From: Streptomyces longispororuber
GTDB lineage: Bacteria > Actinomycetota > Actinomycetes > Streptomycetales > Streptomycetaceae
Direction: 5' to 3'
NCBI RefSeq assembly: GCF_024448165.1
Contig: NZ_JAMOLN010000049.1
Location: 1-52,544, forward strand
DNA: 52,544 nucleotides
Below the pieces are notes generated by a model. The model was given only the letters and a program-made list of their open reading frames with translations. It had not been told where the DNA came from and made no database searches. How positions within the stretch are numbered: the first letter of the stretch is position 1; each line of letters begins with the position of its first letter. Made by a program: the position numbers and the translations under genes. Below are positions 1-8,811 of the stretch, piece after piece.

Positions 1-93
1 CTGCGGCTCCGGCTGCTTCTGGAACGGGTTCTGCGGCGGCTCGTTCGGAGGCTGCTGGGGCGGCTGCGGTGGCTGCTGGGGCGGCTGCGTCAT
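1..93 (-). CDS. N-terminal fragment of a second PQ-rich BamB-like protein (runs off the window)
   Basis: The minus strand reads from an ATG at 93 into a proline/glutamine-rich stretch beginning MTQPPQQPPQPP and is still open at the window edge. The opening is nearly the same as that of the neighbouring upstream gene (148-1995), which also begins MTQPP. I infer a tandem paralogue with a low-complexity cytoplasmic N-terminus, followed by a membrane anchor and beta-propeller outside the window. Only 31 codons are visible, so the product is inferred from the neighbour. The gap to the upstream gene is 54 bp, so the two are probably co-transcribed. Confidence 0.6.
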   Translation of the reverse strand, partial: MTQPPQQPPQPPQQPPNEPPQNPFQKQPEPQ

Positions 94-147
94 GGCGTGG
101 GTACCTCGGGGTGCCTTTACGTGGGGACGGTCGGGGAGTGCGTGACG

Positions 148-1995
148 TCAGTCGCCGTACGCCAGCATCAGCTTCTGCTGGCCCTTGGCGCTGCCGGACA
201 GGTTGGTGGCGGAGAGGTAGAACCGCCCGTCGACGAAGTCGACGGCCTTCGAGTAGAAGCCGCTCTCGATCTCGGAGGTGCCCGCCGGGTTCTGCAGCAG
301 CGTCTTCGGCGTGTGCGAACCGGTGACCGCGATCGACACGACGCGTCCGGGCTGACCGCCGTACGACGCCTCCATGTACGCGACGAGCGCGCCGTCCTTG
401 ACGTTCACCGGCTCCATCGACTGGTCCTGCGGCGACTTGACGCGCCAGCGCTCCTTGCCGCTGGTCAGGCTGATCGCGACGACCTCGTTGGCCCCGCCGG
501 TCTTGCCCTTGGTCGGCATGTAGAGGGTGCCCGCGTCGGCGACGACGCCCTGGCAGCCGCCCAGGTCACGGGTGAGGAACGAGAAGGTCGAACCGCAGCC
601 CGTGTCGAGGGACTTGATGGCCGAGCTGACCTCGGCCGCCACCGCCGAGCTGTTGTCCTTGTAGGAGGCGATGTTGTACGCCTTCTTGTCGTCGTTCTCC
701 GCGTAGACGACCAGCGGGCTGACGGAGTAGACGTGCGAGATCTGCCAGTCCTTGGGGTACTTGCGGGTCCAGACGGCCTTGCCGGTCTCGGGGTCGAGCT
801 GGCGCAGCTCCTCGTGGGCGTTGTTGCCGCCCGCGCCGCAGGACGCCACCGACAGCAGCTTCTTGCCGTCGCCGGTGTAGGCCTTGGGGAAGCAGTCGTT
901 GCCGTACTGCTGGACGACGAACTTCTTCTTCTGGCCCGTCTTGGCGTCCAGGCCGACGCCGGACATCTGGCGGCCGACCATCAGGGTGTCGGAGCCGACG
1001 TAGGTCAGGCCGATGCTGGAGCCGGTGCCGTCGAAGAAGTCGTCGTCCGACTCCTTCTCGGCGATCTTGGTCGTCCAGCCCTTCTCGCCGGTGGCGAGGT
1101 CGATCTCCTGGACCTGGTTGCAGTTGGCCTTCGTGCCGTTGCCGCTCATGTACGCCACGGCGATCTTGCCGTCGGCGGACGCTTCCTTCGTGACCGAGCA
1201 GATCTTCTGCGGCAGCTCGATCGCGGGCCAACTGATCTTGCCGTCCGCGACGTTGTACCCGAGGACTTCCTTGTACGCGGCCTTCACCGCGACCTTGTCC
1301 GTGATCCACATGCCGGGGGCGTCGGCGCCGGAACCGGGCACCTTGGGCGCCGTCTTGTACCAGAGGACCTTCGCCTCGCCGTCCTGCCGGCCCTCGTTCA
1401 GGTCCTCGTCACCGGCGTGCCCGTCGCCCTGGCCGTCACCCGGGTTGACCGGCGCGGAGGCGGAGGAGGACGTCTTGGGGTCCTTGTTCTTGCCGGCCTC
1501 GGGGTCCTTCTTGTCGTCGTCACCGCCGACGACCGCGAAGACGACACCGCCCGCGACCAGGAGCAGCGCGAGGGCCGATCCGGCGATCACCCACGTCTTG
1601 CCCTTGACGCCACCGCCGCCGCCGGACGGCGGGACGGGCGCGCCGGGCGGCTGCTGGGGCGGGTAGCCGTACTGCGGCTGCTGCCCGTAGGGACCGGGCT
1701 GCTGGCCGTACGGTCCCGGCTGCTGCGGCTGGCCGTACGGTCCCGGCTGCTGCGCGTAGGGGCCGGGCTGCTGCGGCTGCTGGCCGTAGGGACCGGGCTG
1801 CTGCGGCTGCTGGCCGTACGGGCCGGGCTGCGGAGGCTGCTGCTGCTGCGGGTAGCCGTATCCGGGCTGCGGTGCGGCCGGGGGCTGCTGCGGCGGGGCG
1901 GCAGGCGGAGGCGGCGTCTGCGGGTTCGGCGACGCCTGCGGATCCTGTGGTGCTCCGAAGCCACCGGACGGCGGCTGGTTGGGCGGCTGAGTCAT
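148..1995 (-). CDS. Membrane-anchored PQQ-like beta-propeller (BamB-like) protein with PQ-rich N-terminus
   Basis: This is a 615-residue protein. Residues 1-130 are low complexity, rich in Pro, Gln, Gly and Tyr, with repeated PGPYGQQP units. A single membrane segment follows at about 134-157, then an acidic/lysine linker and an extracellular domain of about 430 residues with PQQ-like repeat signatures (DLATGEKGW, DPETGKAVW, SLTSGKERW). The fold suggests a WD40/PQQ beta-propeller on the outer face of the membrane; the ligand is unknown. The start was set at the ATG at 1995 because an AGGGGGG ribosome site lies 8 bases upstream; an in-frame ATG seven codons earlier lacks one. Streptomyces carry several such proteins, often beside kinases or transporters. 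Confidence 0.8.
   Translation of the reverse strand: MTQPPNQPPSGGFGAPQDPQASPNPQTPPPPAAPPQQPPAAPQPGYGYPQQQQPPQPGPYGQQPQQPGPYGQQPQQPGPYAQQPGPYGQPQQPGPYGQQPGPYGQQPQYGYPPQQPPGAPVPPSGGGGGVKGKTWVIAGSALALLLVAGGVVFAVVGGDDDKKDPEAGKNKDPKTSSSASAPVNPGDGQGDGHAGDEDLNEGRQDGEAKVLWYKTAPKVPGSGADAPGMWITDKVAVKAAYKEVLGYNVADGKISWPAIELPQKICSVTKEASADGKIAVAYMSGNGTKANCNQVQEIDLATGEKGWTTKIAEKESDDDFFDGTGSSIGLTYVGSDTLMVGRQMSGVGLDAKTGQKKKFVVQQYGNDCFPKAYTGDGKKLLSVASCGAGGNNAHEELRQLDPETGKAVWTRKYPKDWQISHVYSVSPLVVYAENDDKKAYNIASYKDNSSAVAAEVSSAIKSLDTGCGSTFSFLTRDLGGCQGVVADAGTLYMPTKGKTGGANEVVAISLTSGKERWRVKSPQDQSMEPVNVKDGALVAYMEASYGGQPGRVVSIAVTGSHTPKTLLQNPAGTSEIESGFYSKAVDFVDGRFYLSATNLSGSAKGQQKLMLAYGD
1666..1833 (-). repeat. In-frame PGPYGQQP-type repeat region
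   Basis: This DNA encodes roughly residues 55-110 of the BamB-like protein. The PGPYGQQ(P/PQQ) unit recurs about six times with small variations. The repeats are imperfect at DNA level and are a likely site of slippage and length variation between strains. Confidence 0.75.
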
Positions 1996-2125
1996 CAGCG
2001 CTTCCCCCCTCTTCACTGATGTACCGGCACGCCTGGGGTGATTTCCGGACGTTCTCAGGTCGGTCGAGGGCTTCCCTCAGGCTCCCCTCAGCCGCCCTTT
2101 CTATCACCCTGTGCACTCGCACACA

Positions 2126-2164
2126 GGGCCGGTCCGCCCCCTGTTCCCAAGGGAGGACCGGCCC
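2126..2164 (-). terminator. Rho-independent-type stem-loop after the ABC-F gene
   Basis: A perfect 10-bp inverted repeat (GGGCCGGTCC / GGACCGGCCC) brackets a 19-base loop. It lies 34 bases past the stop of the minus-strand ABC-F gene and before the BamB-like gene. There is no U-tract, as is usual for Streptomyces hairpin terminators. Confidence 0.6.
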
Positions 2165-2198
2165 GTGATGCGTCTGTTACGCGCCTTGCACGCGTCCT

Positions 2199-4007
2199 TC
2201 ACGCGTCTTCGGCGAGCTCCAGCCAGCGCATTTCCAACTCCTCGCGCTCCCCCACAAGTTCACGCAACTGGGCGTCCAGGTCGGCCACCTTGGCGAAATC
2301 CGTCGCGTTGTCGGCGATCTGCGCGTGCAGCTTGGACTCCTTGTCGGAGATCTTGTCCATCTGGCGCTCGATCTTCTGCAGTTCCTTCTTGGCGGCGCGG
2401 GCGTCGGCGGCCGACGGGCCCGCCTTGGCGGGGGCCGCGGCGGCGGGCGCCGGGGCGGGCGCGGCGGCATCGATCATCCGCTGCCTGCGCTCCAGGTACT
2501 CGTCGATGCCGCGCGGCAGCATCCGCAGCGTGCCGTCGCCGAGCAGCGCGAAGGTGTTGTCGGTGGTGCGCTCGATGAAGAACCGGTCGTGGGAGATCAC
2601 GACCATGGAGCCGGGCCACCCGTCGAGCAGGTCCTCCAGCTGGGTCAGCGTCTCGATGTCGAGGTCGTTCGTCGGCTCGTCGAGGAACAGCACGTTCGGC
2701 TCGTCCATGAGCAGGCGCAGGATCTGCAGCCGGCGGCGCTCGCCACCGGACAGGTCGCCGACCGGCGTCCACTGCTTCTCCTTGGAGAAGCCGAACTGCT
2801 CGCACAGCTGGCCCGCGGTCATCTCCCGGCCCTTGCCGAGGTCGACCCGGTCCCTGATCTGCTGCACGGCCTCCAGCACCCGCAGCGTGCCCGGGAGTTC
2901 GGTGACGTCCTGCGAGAGGTAGGCGAGCCGGACCGTCTTGCCGACGACGATCTTCCCGGCGGCCGGCTGGACGTCGCCCTGGCTGCCGGCGGCGTCCGCG
3001 AGGGCGCGCAGCAGGGACGTCTTGCCCGCGCCGTTCACCCCGACCAGGCCGACGCGGTCGCCCGGGCCGAGCTGCCAGGTCAGGTGCTTGAGCAGCACCT
3101 TCGGTCCGGCCTGGACGGTCACGTCCTCCAGGTCGAAGACGGTCTTGCCGAGCCGGGCGTTCGCGAACTTCATCAGCTCGCTGGTGTCGCGCGGCGGCGG
3201 CACGTCCGCGATCAGTTCGTTGGCCGCCTCGATGCGGTAGCGGGGCTTGGAGGTGCGGGCGGGGGCGCCGCGGCGCAGCCAGGCCAGCTCCTTGCGCATC
3301 AGGTTCTGCCGCTTGGCCTCCTCGGTCGCGGCGATCCGCTCCCGCTCGGCCCGCGCGAAGACGTAGTCCGAGTAGCCGCCCTCGTACTCGAAGACGTCGC
3401 CCTTCTGCACGTCCCACATCCGCGTGCAGACCTGGTCGAGGAACCACCGGTCGTGCGTGACGCAGACGAGCGCGGAGCGGCGGGCCTGGAGGTGCCGGGC
3501 CAGCCAGGAGATGCCTTCCACGTCGAGGTGGTTGGTCGGCTCGTCGAGGATGATCAGGTCCTGCTCGGCGATGAGCAGCTTGGCGAGCGCGATGCGGCGC
3601 CGCTCGCCGCCGGAGAGCGGGCCGATCACGGTGTCCAGGCCCTGCGGGAAGCCCGGCAGGTCGAGCCCGCCGAACAGGCCGGTCAGCACGTCGCGGATCT
3701 TGGCGCTGCCCGCCCACTCGTGGTCGGCGAGGTCACCGATCACCTCGTGCCGGACGGTCGCCTCCGGGTCGAGCGAGTCGTGCTGGGTGAGGACGCCCAG
3801 GCGCAGGCCGCCGTTGTGCGTGACGCGGCCGGTGTCGGCCTCCTCCAGCTTGGCGAGCATGCGGATCAGGGTCGTCTTGCCGTCCCCGTTCCGCCCGACC
3901 ACGCCGATGCGATCTCCCTCGGACACGCCGAGGGAGACTCCGTCGAGCAGGGCACGGGTGCCGTACACCTTGCTGACTGCCTCGACATTGACCAGGTTGA
4001 CTGCCAT
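2199..4007 (-). CDS. ABC-F family ATP-binding protein (Uup-like, with C-terminal coiled coil)
   Basis: This 602-residue soluble protein has two ABC domains and no membrane segments. The first Walker A is GRNGDGKT (38-45) with signature LSGGERRR (131-138) and ILDEPTNHLD. The second Walker A is GVNGAGKT (323-330), followed by LSGGERRR (419-426) and FLDEPTNDLD. The basic interdomain linker (about 235-275) is of the ABC-F type. The last 60 residues are a charged coiled coil, which favours a Uup-like protein over EttA. Family members act on ribosomes or on DNA intermediates; some protect ribosomes from antibiotics, but nothing here shows that. The ATG at 4007 has AGGAG five bases upstream; the longer reading to 4061 has no such support. 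Confidence 0.88.
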   Translation of the reverse strand: MAVNLVNVEAVSKVYGTRALLDGVSLGVSEGDRIGVVGRNGDGKTTLIRMLAKLEEADTGRVTHNGGLRLGVLTQHDSLDPEATVRHEVIGDLADHEWAGSAKIRDVLTGLFGGLDLPGFPQGLDTVIGPLSGGERRRIALAKLLIAEQDLIILDEPTNHLDVEGISWLARHLQARRSALVCVTHDRWFLDQVCTRMWDVQKGDVFEYEGGYSDYVFARAERERIAATEEAKRQNLMRKELAWLRRGAPARTSKPRYRIEAANELIADVPPPRDTSELMKFANARLGKTVFDLEDVTVQAGPKVLLKHLTWQLGPGDRVGLVGVNGAGKTSLLRALADAAGSQGDVQPAAGKIVVGKTVRLAYLSQDVTELPGTLRVLEAVQQIRDRVDLGKGREMTAGQLCEQFGFSKEKQWTPVGDLSGGERRRLQILRLLMDEPNVLFLDEPTNDLDIETLTQLEDLLDGWPGSMVVISHDRFFIERTTDNTFALLGDGTLRMLPRGIDEYLERRQRMIDAAAPAPAPAAAAPAKAGPSAADARAAKKELQKIERQMDKISDKESKLHAQIADNATDFAKVADLDAQLRELVGEREELEMRWLELAEDA

Positions 4008-4125
4008 TTCGCTCCTGCCACGGGACGGTGCTGCGCCCTCCGGGGGTGGGCCGACCTTCAAGCGTAGTCGGCGTGACAGGTGTGACGGTCCCCCGATCAG
4101 GTGCGGGCCGGCAGCGGACCGGCGG

Positions 4126-5031
4126 CTACCAGCCCTGACCCGGGTACGGTGCCGGGCCGGGGGCGGGGCCCGCCGGGCCGAGGCCGAACCGGGCGTCCTG
4201 CACCGCGCTGATCGTCCGGACCGCGAGGATCGCGCAGATGCCCGCGGCGATCAGTGCCAGGTTCGAGCCCATGAGGACGAGCGAGGCGGTGCGGGCGCCC
4301 TCCAGGGAGGGGTCGCTCTCGTTCATCGAGCTGGAGTACATCGGCCAGCCGATGCCGGCCAGCACGCTGGACAGCACCCAGCACGCCCACCAGCCGTTGA
4401 CCGCGCCGAGGCCGCCGGGGCGCTGGACGCCCTGGCTCGCGGAGACGACGTCGTCGGTGATCGCCTTCGGTATCCACCAGTTGGCGAACGGGATGAACCA
4501 GGCGCCGACGGCCATGCCGGTCGAGTGCCGGTGCGGGCCGAGACCCTCGACATTGGCCCGGGCCTTGTGGAACCAGACCAGGAACACCGGCGCCGCGGCG
4601 AGGAACCCGACGAACAGCAGCACGATCGTGGTGGCCCGGAAGTCGTCGATGGAGTCGGCCTCGGCGAGGTCGGTCGTCCAGATGCTGCCCAGGGCGTCGT
4701 ACAGCCGGTAGTCCGCGACGACCCGGAGCAGTGCGAGCACGGCGACGAGCGCGAACAGGACAGTGACCGCCGTGCTCAGTCCGGCGAGCCGGGCCGGCGG
4801 GCGCAGCATCGCGGGATATCCGCCCCCGTAGGGCGTGGGCGGCGGCGCCGGGTACAGGCCGGCCGGGCCGGGCCCGGGCGGCGGCATCGCGCCGTACTGC
4901 GGCGGTGCGTACGGATTGGGCTGCGGCGGGGCCTGCGGCGGCGCGTACGCCCCCTGGGCCGGTGGGCCGTCGCAGCGCGGGCAGCGGCCGTCCGCCCCCA
5001 CGAACGCCGCACGGCAGCGTGTGCACTCCAT
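4126..5031 (-). CDS. DUF4328 family membrane protein with N-terminal zinc ribbon
   Basis: This 301-residue protein begins with a small zinc-ribbon-like motif (C3-x2-C6 and C17-x2-C20). A proline/tyrosine-rich linker of about 55 residues follows, and then five or six hydrophobic segments. The membrane part carries features of DUF4328 (FHKARANVEGLGP, WFIPFANWWIPKAITDDV). Function is unknown. The ATG at 5031 is preceded by GGGGGA at 7 bases. It lies 118 bp upstream of the ABC-F gene on the same strand and may share a transcript with it. Confidence 0.8.
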   Translation of the reverse strand: MECTRCRAAFVGADGRCPRCDGPPAQGAYAPPQAPPQPNPYAPPQYGAMPPPGPGPAGLYPAPPPTPYGGGYPAMLRPPARLAGLSTAVTVLFALVAVLALLRVVADYRLYDALGSIWTTDLAEADSIDDFRATTIVLLFVGFLAAAPVFLVWFHKARANVEGLGPHRHSTGMAVGAWFIPFANWWIPKAITDDVVSASQGVQRPGGLGAVNGWWACWVLSSVLAGIGWPMYSSSMNESDPSLEGARTASLVLMGSNLALIAAGICAILAVRTISAVQDARFGLGPAGPAPGPAPYPGQGW

Positions 5032-5063
5032 GGTCAGATCCCCCGAATCCCCGTCCCGCCCCG

Positions 5064-5372
5064 TTACGGGATCAGGTTACGGCGATCCGCTCCGGACCGT
5101 CCCAGCCTGTGGACAACTCGTCCGGAGGTTCCGCGCCCCACCCGTACCCGGCCGCGCACCCGCACCGCTCCCCGGCACCGTCCGGCGGCCGCCCGCCCGA
5201 TCGCGGCGACCTCGCGGGGCCGGGCGATGCGCCCCTGCGGGCCGCCGATGGCCGGCGGCGGCAGCGGGTGGCCGCGCGACGCGAGCGCCGCGTGCAGGCC
5301 GAACAGGGCGACGGTGCCCAGCGGGAGCGCGGCACGGCGCAGTCGGCGGCGCCGGCGTCCGGTTGTCTTCAT
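5064..5372 (-). CDS. Possible small secreted or membrane-associated basic protein
   Basis: This 102-codon frame opens with a run of arginines and then a hydrophobic stretch ending near Ala-Leu-Ala (about residues 15-31), resembling a signal peptide. The rest is arginine- and glycine-rich with no recognisable domain. Third codon positions are GC-rich, which supports coding, but overlapping frames are also open, the ribosome site is poor and I recognise no family. It sits between ispE and the DUF4328 gene, where nothing else explains the DNA. A 10-bp perfect palindrome (GGTGATCACC, 5393-5402) lies 20 bases upstream. Confidence 0.3.
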   Translation of the reverse strand: MKTTGRRRRRLRRAALPLGTVALFGLHAALASRGHPLPPPAIGGPQGRIARPREVAAIGRAAAGRCRGAVRVRGRVRVGRGTSGRVVHRLGRSGADRRNLIP

Positions 5373-5426
5373 GCACGCCAGCGTGGCCCGCGGGTGATCA
5401 CCACGACAGCGCGCGGATACTCACCC

Positions 5427-5455
5427 CGCGTACTCAACCCACCGCTGAGTACGCG
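5427..5455 (-). terminator. Hairpin terminator downstream of ispE
   Basis: A perfect 10-bp stem (CGCGTACTCA / TGAGTACGCG) with a 9-base loop begins 12 bases beyond the ispE stop codon on the minus strand. It probably ends the ksgA-ispE transcript. Confidence 0.6.
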
Positions 5456-5467
5456 CCCCTCGGTGCG

Positions 5468-6382
5468 TCAGACAGCGCGTCGGGCAGTGCCTCGGAGGAG
5501 CGTCGCGCCGGGTGCGGGGGACCCGGCCACCCGCACCGCCCGGCACGTCCCGGACGCGGCGAGGGCGTCGGCCACCTCGCGGGCGGCCCGCTCGTCGGCG
5601 GCGAGGAACGCGGTCGTCGGGCCGGAGCCGGAGACGAGGGCGGCCAGGGCGCCCGCGGCGGTGCCCGCGTCGAGGGTGGCCTTGAGGGACGGGAAGAGCG
5701 AGAGGGCGGCGGGCTGCAGGTCGTTCGTGACGGTCGCCGCGAGGGCGTGGACGTCACCGGTGCGCAGCGCGTCGAGGAGCGCGGGCGAGGCGACCGGCTC
5801 GGGCGCCTCGGGGGTCAGCCGGTCGAACTCGCCGTACACGGCGGGCGTGGACAGGCCGCCGTCGGCGACCGCGAACACCCACCAGAACTCCCCGCCCACG
5901 TCGAGGAGGCGCAGCTGCTCGCCGCGGCCGGTGCCGAGCGCGGCGCCGCCGACCAGGCTGAACGGCACGTCGCTGCCCAACTCGGCGCAGATGTCGAGGA
6001 GTTCCTCGCGGGAGGCGCCGGTGCCCCACAGCGCGTCGCAGGCCACGAGGGCGCCCGCGGCGTCCGCGGAGCCGCCCGCCATGCCGCCGGCGACGGGGAT
6101 GTCCTTGGCGATGTGGATGCGGACCTTCGGGTCGCCGAGGCCGTGCCGCTCGGCGAGCGCGATCGCGGCGCGCGCCGCGAGGTTCGTGCGGTCGAGAGGG
6201 ACCTGATCGGAGCCGGGGCCCGTGCACGTGAGGCCCAGGGTGTCCGCGGGGGCCACGGTCACCTCGTCGTACAGGCCGACGGCGAGGAACACGTTGGCCA
6301 GGTCGTGGAAGCCGTCGGGGCGGGCGGCGCCGACCGCGAGCTGGACGTTGACCTTGGCGGGGACGCGGACGGTCACGCTCAC
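5468..6382 (-). CDS. ispE: 4-diphosphocytidyl-2-C-methyl-D-erythritol kinase
   Basis: This is a GHMP-superfamily kinase of 304 residues. It phosphorylates CDP-ME at the 2-hydroxyl in the non-mevalonate (MEP) isoprenoid pathway. The N-terminus VRVPAKVNVQLAVG and the ATP-binding stretch DIPVAGGMAGGSADAA match the family, and the length is normal. The start is the GTG at 6382, whose bases overlap the ksgA stop (GTGA), so the two genes are translationally coupled. The ksgA-ispE pair is conserved in Actinobacteria. The longer open frame running through ksgA is a shadow. Confidence 0.95.
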   Translation of the reverse strand: MSVTVRVPAKVNVQLAVGAARPDGFHDLANVFLAVGLYDEVTVAPADTLGLTCTGPGSDQVPLDRTNLAARAAIALAERHGLGDPKVRIHIAKDIPVAGGMAGGSADAAGALVACDALWGTGASREELLDICAELGSDVPFSLVGGAALGTGRGEQLRLLDVGGEFWWVFAVADGGLSTPAVYGEFDRLTPEAPEPVASPALLDALRTGDVHALAATVTNDLQPAALSLFPSLKATLDAGTAAGALAALVSGSGPTTAFLAADERAAREVADALAASGTCRAVRVAGSPAPGATLLRGTARRAV

Positions 6383-7263
6383 GCGGCGGCCCCCTCGTGC
6401 GCGGCCTTGTGCTCGGCGATGCGCGCGAACTCCTCGACGGTCAGCGCCTCGCCGCGGGCCTGCGGGGAGACGCCCGCCGCGACGAGCGCCGCCTCGGCGG
6501 CCTGCGCCGAGCCCGCCCAGCCGGACAGGGCGGCGCGCAGTGTCTTGCGGCGCTGGGCGAACGCGGCGTCGACCACCGCGAACACCTCCTGCTTGGAGGC
6601 GGTCGTGGCGATCGGCTCGCTGCGCCGGACCAGGGAGACGAGGCCGCTGTCGACGTTCGGGGCGGGCCAGAACACGTTGCGGCCGATGGAGCCGGCGCGT
6701 TTGACGTGCGCGTACCAGTTGGCCTTCACGGACGGGACGCCGTAGACGCGTGAGCCGGGGCCCGCGGCGAGCCGGTCCGCGACCTCGGCCTGCACCATCA
6801 CGAGGGTGCGCTCGATGGTCGGGAAGGTGTCGAGCATGTGGAGCAGGACGGGCACCGCGACGTTGTACGGGAGGTTCGCGACCAGCGCCGTGGGGGCCGG
6901 GCCCGGCAGCTCCTCGACCTGCATCGCGTCGATGTTGACCAGGTCGAAGGCGTCCTTCTTCGCCGGGATGCGGGCCTCGACCGTGGCGGGCAGCGCGGCG
7001 GCGAGCACGTCGTCGATCTCGACGGCCGTCACGTGCCGGGCCGCTTCGAGCAGCGCGAGGGTGAGCGAGCCGAGGCCGGGACCGACCTCGACGACCACGT
7101 CGTCCTCGGTGACCTCCGCGGTGCGGACGATACGGCGGACCGTGTTGGCGTCGATGACGAAGTTCTGCCCGCGCTGCTTGGTGGGCCGTACGCCGAGGGC
7201 TGCCGCGAGTTCGCGGATGTCGGCCGCGCCGAGAAGGGGGCCTTGGGGGTCTGTGGTGCTCAC
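6379..7263 (-). CDS. ksgA: 16S rRNA (adenine1518-N6/adenine1519-N6)-dimethyltransferase
   Basis: RsmA/KsgA dimethylates two adjacent adenosines in the 3' terminal hairpin of 16S rRNA using SAM. The 294-residue sequence shows the SAM-binding motif VEVGPGLGSLTLALLE, an acidic VEID, and the catalytic NLPYNVAVPVLLHM motif typical of adenine-N6 methylases. The RGQNFVID N-terminal motif is also present. The GTG start at 7263 is preceded by TACCCT with a 6-base gap, suggesting a leaderless mRNA. It is followed by ispE with a 4-base overlap. Confidence 0.96.
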   Translation of the reverse strand: MSTTDPQGPLLGAADIRELAAALGVRPTKQRGQNFVIDANTVRRIVRTAEVTEDDVVVEVGPGLGSLTLALLEAARHVTAVEIDDVLAAALPATVEARIPAKKDAFDLVNIDAMQVEELPGPAPTALVANLPYNVAVPVLLHMLDTFPTIERTLVMVQAEVADRLAAGPGSRVYGVPSVKANWYAHVKRAGSIGRNVFWPAPNVDSGLVSLVRRSEPIATTASKQEVFAVVDAAFAQRRKTLRAALSGWAGSAQAAEAALVAAGVSPQARGEALTVEEFARIAEHKAAHEGAAA

Positions 7264-7269
7264 CGTTCA

Positions 7270-7275
7270 AGGGTA
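7270..7275 (-). promoter_or_regulatory. Putative -10 of a leaderless ksgA transcript
   Basis: The minus strand reads TACCCT, then six bases, then the GTG start. No Shine-Dalgarno sequence is present. No convincing -35 is visible. Confidence 0.45.
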
Positions 7276-7310
7276 GCGGCGGCGGACGGGGGGATCGGGG
7301 CTGGTGGGCG

Positions 7311-8660
7311 TCAGCCGTGCAGGCGGGGGCCGCAGTGGGGCCAGGGCGAGGCGCCGCGGCGGACGTAGAGCTTCTTCGCGCGGTACGTCTGTTCCGCGGC
7401 CGGGGCGTCCTGCGGGCGGCCCGATCCGCCGAGGCTCTGCCAGGTGCGGGTGTCGAACTGGTAGAGGCCGCCGTACGTGCCGGTCGCGTCCGTCGCGCCC
7501 GGGCGGCCGCCCGACTCGCAGGCGGCGAGCCCGGACCAGTTCAGGGAGTCGGCGCCCGCCACGGACGTCGGCATGGGCTTCGTGCCGACCTTGACCTGCT
7601 GGGTGCGCGGCTCGCGGACGACCTCCGTCTTCACGCGGCGCGGCTTCTGCTTGACGCCGTTGACGGTGCGCAGCGCGTACGTGACGCGCCGCATGCCGGG
7701 CTCCCCGGCCCGTGTGACGACCTCCGTGCCCTGGAAGAGCGCCGGGTCCCGGGTGCGCTCGGTGGCGTACGCGATCGCCTCCTCGCGCACCTCCTTCGTC
7801 CCGGTCACCCGCATCACGGTGACGGTCTGCCCGTCGCGCGGGAAGCTGCCCGGCGGCACCGACGTGGTGTCCTGGCCGCCCAGCGAGATCCCGGCCTCGT
7901 CGACGGCCTCGCGCACGGTCGCCGCGTTGGTGCGGATGGTGTGGCGCCGCCCGTCGGCCAGCACGGTGACGCTGCGCTCGGTGCGGACGTCGAGGTCGAG
8001 GCCGTGCCGTTCGATGCGCTGGGAGCGGGACGTGGAGACGTACGCGCCCTCGGCCCGCACCCCGAGCTGGCGCAGCGCCCCGTCGACGGTGCGGGCGGTG
8101 GTCCACACCTTGCGGCGCTGCCCGTCGAGGGTGAGCTGGACGGGGCGGCCGTAGCGGACGGCGACCTCGTCGCCGCTGGCGAGGGCGGCGCCGCGGCCCG
8201 GCGCCACGATGTCGTGCTCGCCGACGTCGACGCCCTCGTCGGCGAGGAGCTCCGTGACGTCGTCGGCGAAGGTGTGCAGGGTGCGCTCCTTGCCGTCGAC
8301 GGTGAGCTGGATCGCCTTGTCGTTGGCGACGAACGCGGAGGTGCCGCCGGCGAGGAAGGCGACGACCAGGGCCTGCGGGAGCAGCCTGCGCAGCGTCTCG
8401 GGCCGCTGGTCGGCCTTCTTGCGGCGGGCGGCACGGCGGGCGGCGGCCCGGCCGCCCTGCGCCTCGGGGCGGGCGGCCTGGCGGGGCAGGAGCGGCTCGG
8501 TGTCGGCCGCGGCGACCCGCTCGTACTCGTAGGCGGGCCGGTAGGTGTCGGCCGGCGGCTCGTGGGGGGCCTGCGGGTGCGGCGCGTACGGCGCGTCGCC
8601 GCCGTACGGCCGGTACGTCCCGTACGTGTCCTCGTACGTCTCGTACGGCGAATTGCTCAC
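7311..8660 (-). CDS. rpfB: Resuscitation-promoting factor B-like protein (DUF348 x3, G5, Rpf transglycosylase)
   Basis: This 449-residue cell-wall lytic enzyme has four parts: a Tyr/Pro-rich cytoplasmic N-terminus; a membrane or signal segment (about 95-112); three DUF348 repeats (about 118-160, 175-215 and 230-270); and a G5 domain (about 283-362). It ends in a lysozyme-like Rpf domain (371-449) with catalytic Glu in CESGG (E382). Rpf proteins cleave peptidoglycan during spore germination and outgrowth. The GTG at 8660 has GGAG seven bases upstream. The order rpfB-ksgA-ispE is conserved in Actinobacteria. Confidence 0.92.
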   Translation of the reverse strand: MSNSPYETYEDTYGTYRPYGGDAPYAPHPQAPHEPPADTYRPAYEYERVAAADTEPLLPRQAARPEAQGGRAAARRAARRKKADQRPETLRRLLPQALVVAFLAGGTSAFVANDKAIQLTVDGKERTLHTFADDVTELLADEGVDVGEHDIVAPGRGAALASGDEVAVRYGRPVQLTLDGQRRKVWTTARTVDGALRQLGVRAEGAYVSTSRSQRIERHGLDLDVRTERSVTVLADGRRHTIRTNAATVREAVDEAGISLGGQDTTSVPPGSFPRDGQTVTVMRVTGTKEVREEAIAYATERTRDPALFQGTEVVTRAGEPGMRRVTYALRTVNGVKQKPRRVKTEVVREPRTQQVKVGTKPMPTSVAGADSLNWSGLAACESGGRPGATDATGTYGGLYQFDTRTWQSLGGSGRPQDAPAAEQTYRAKKLYVRRGASPWPHCGPRLHG

Positions 8661-8720
8661 GACGACGCTCCAGGCGCTCCAGGGGTCCGGTCCCCCGGCG
8701 GGGGCGGATCGGGCGAGCAG

Positions 8721-8749
8721 AACCTAGCGGAGCGTCCGTCACTCTCCAA
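8721..8749 (-). promoter_or_regulatory. Putative rpfB promoter
   Basis: The minus strand carries TTGGAG (8744-8749) and TAGGTT (8721-8726) separated by 17 bases, a sigma-70/HrdB-type layout. The start would lie about 55 bases upstream of the rpfB GTG. No cyclic di-AMP riboswitch is visible in this leader. Confidence 0.45.
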
Positions 8750-8811
8750 AGCAGCGCGACTACGCAGTGTCGCGCCGCTGCCCCGGGATGAGCACCTTCG
8801 GTCGTTATCGG

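Noticed and set aside
8661..8811. Cyclic di-AMP (ydaO-type) riboswitch before rpfB
   Set aside because: Such riboswitches precede other Streptomyces Rpf genes, but the leader here is too short and shows no matching core.
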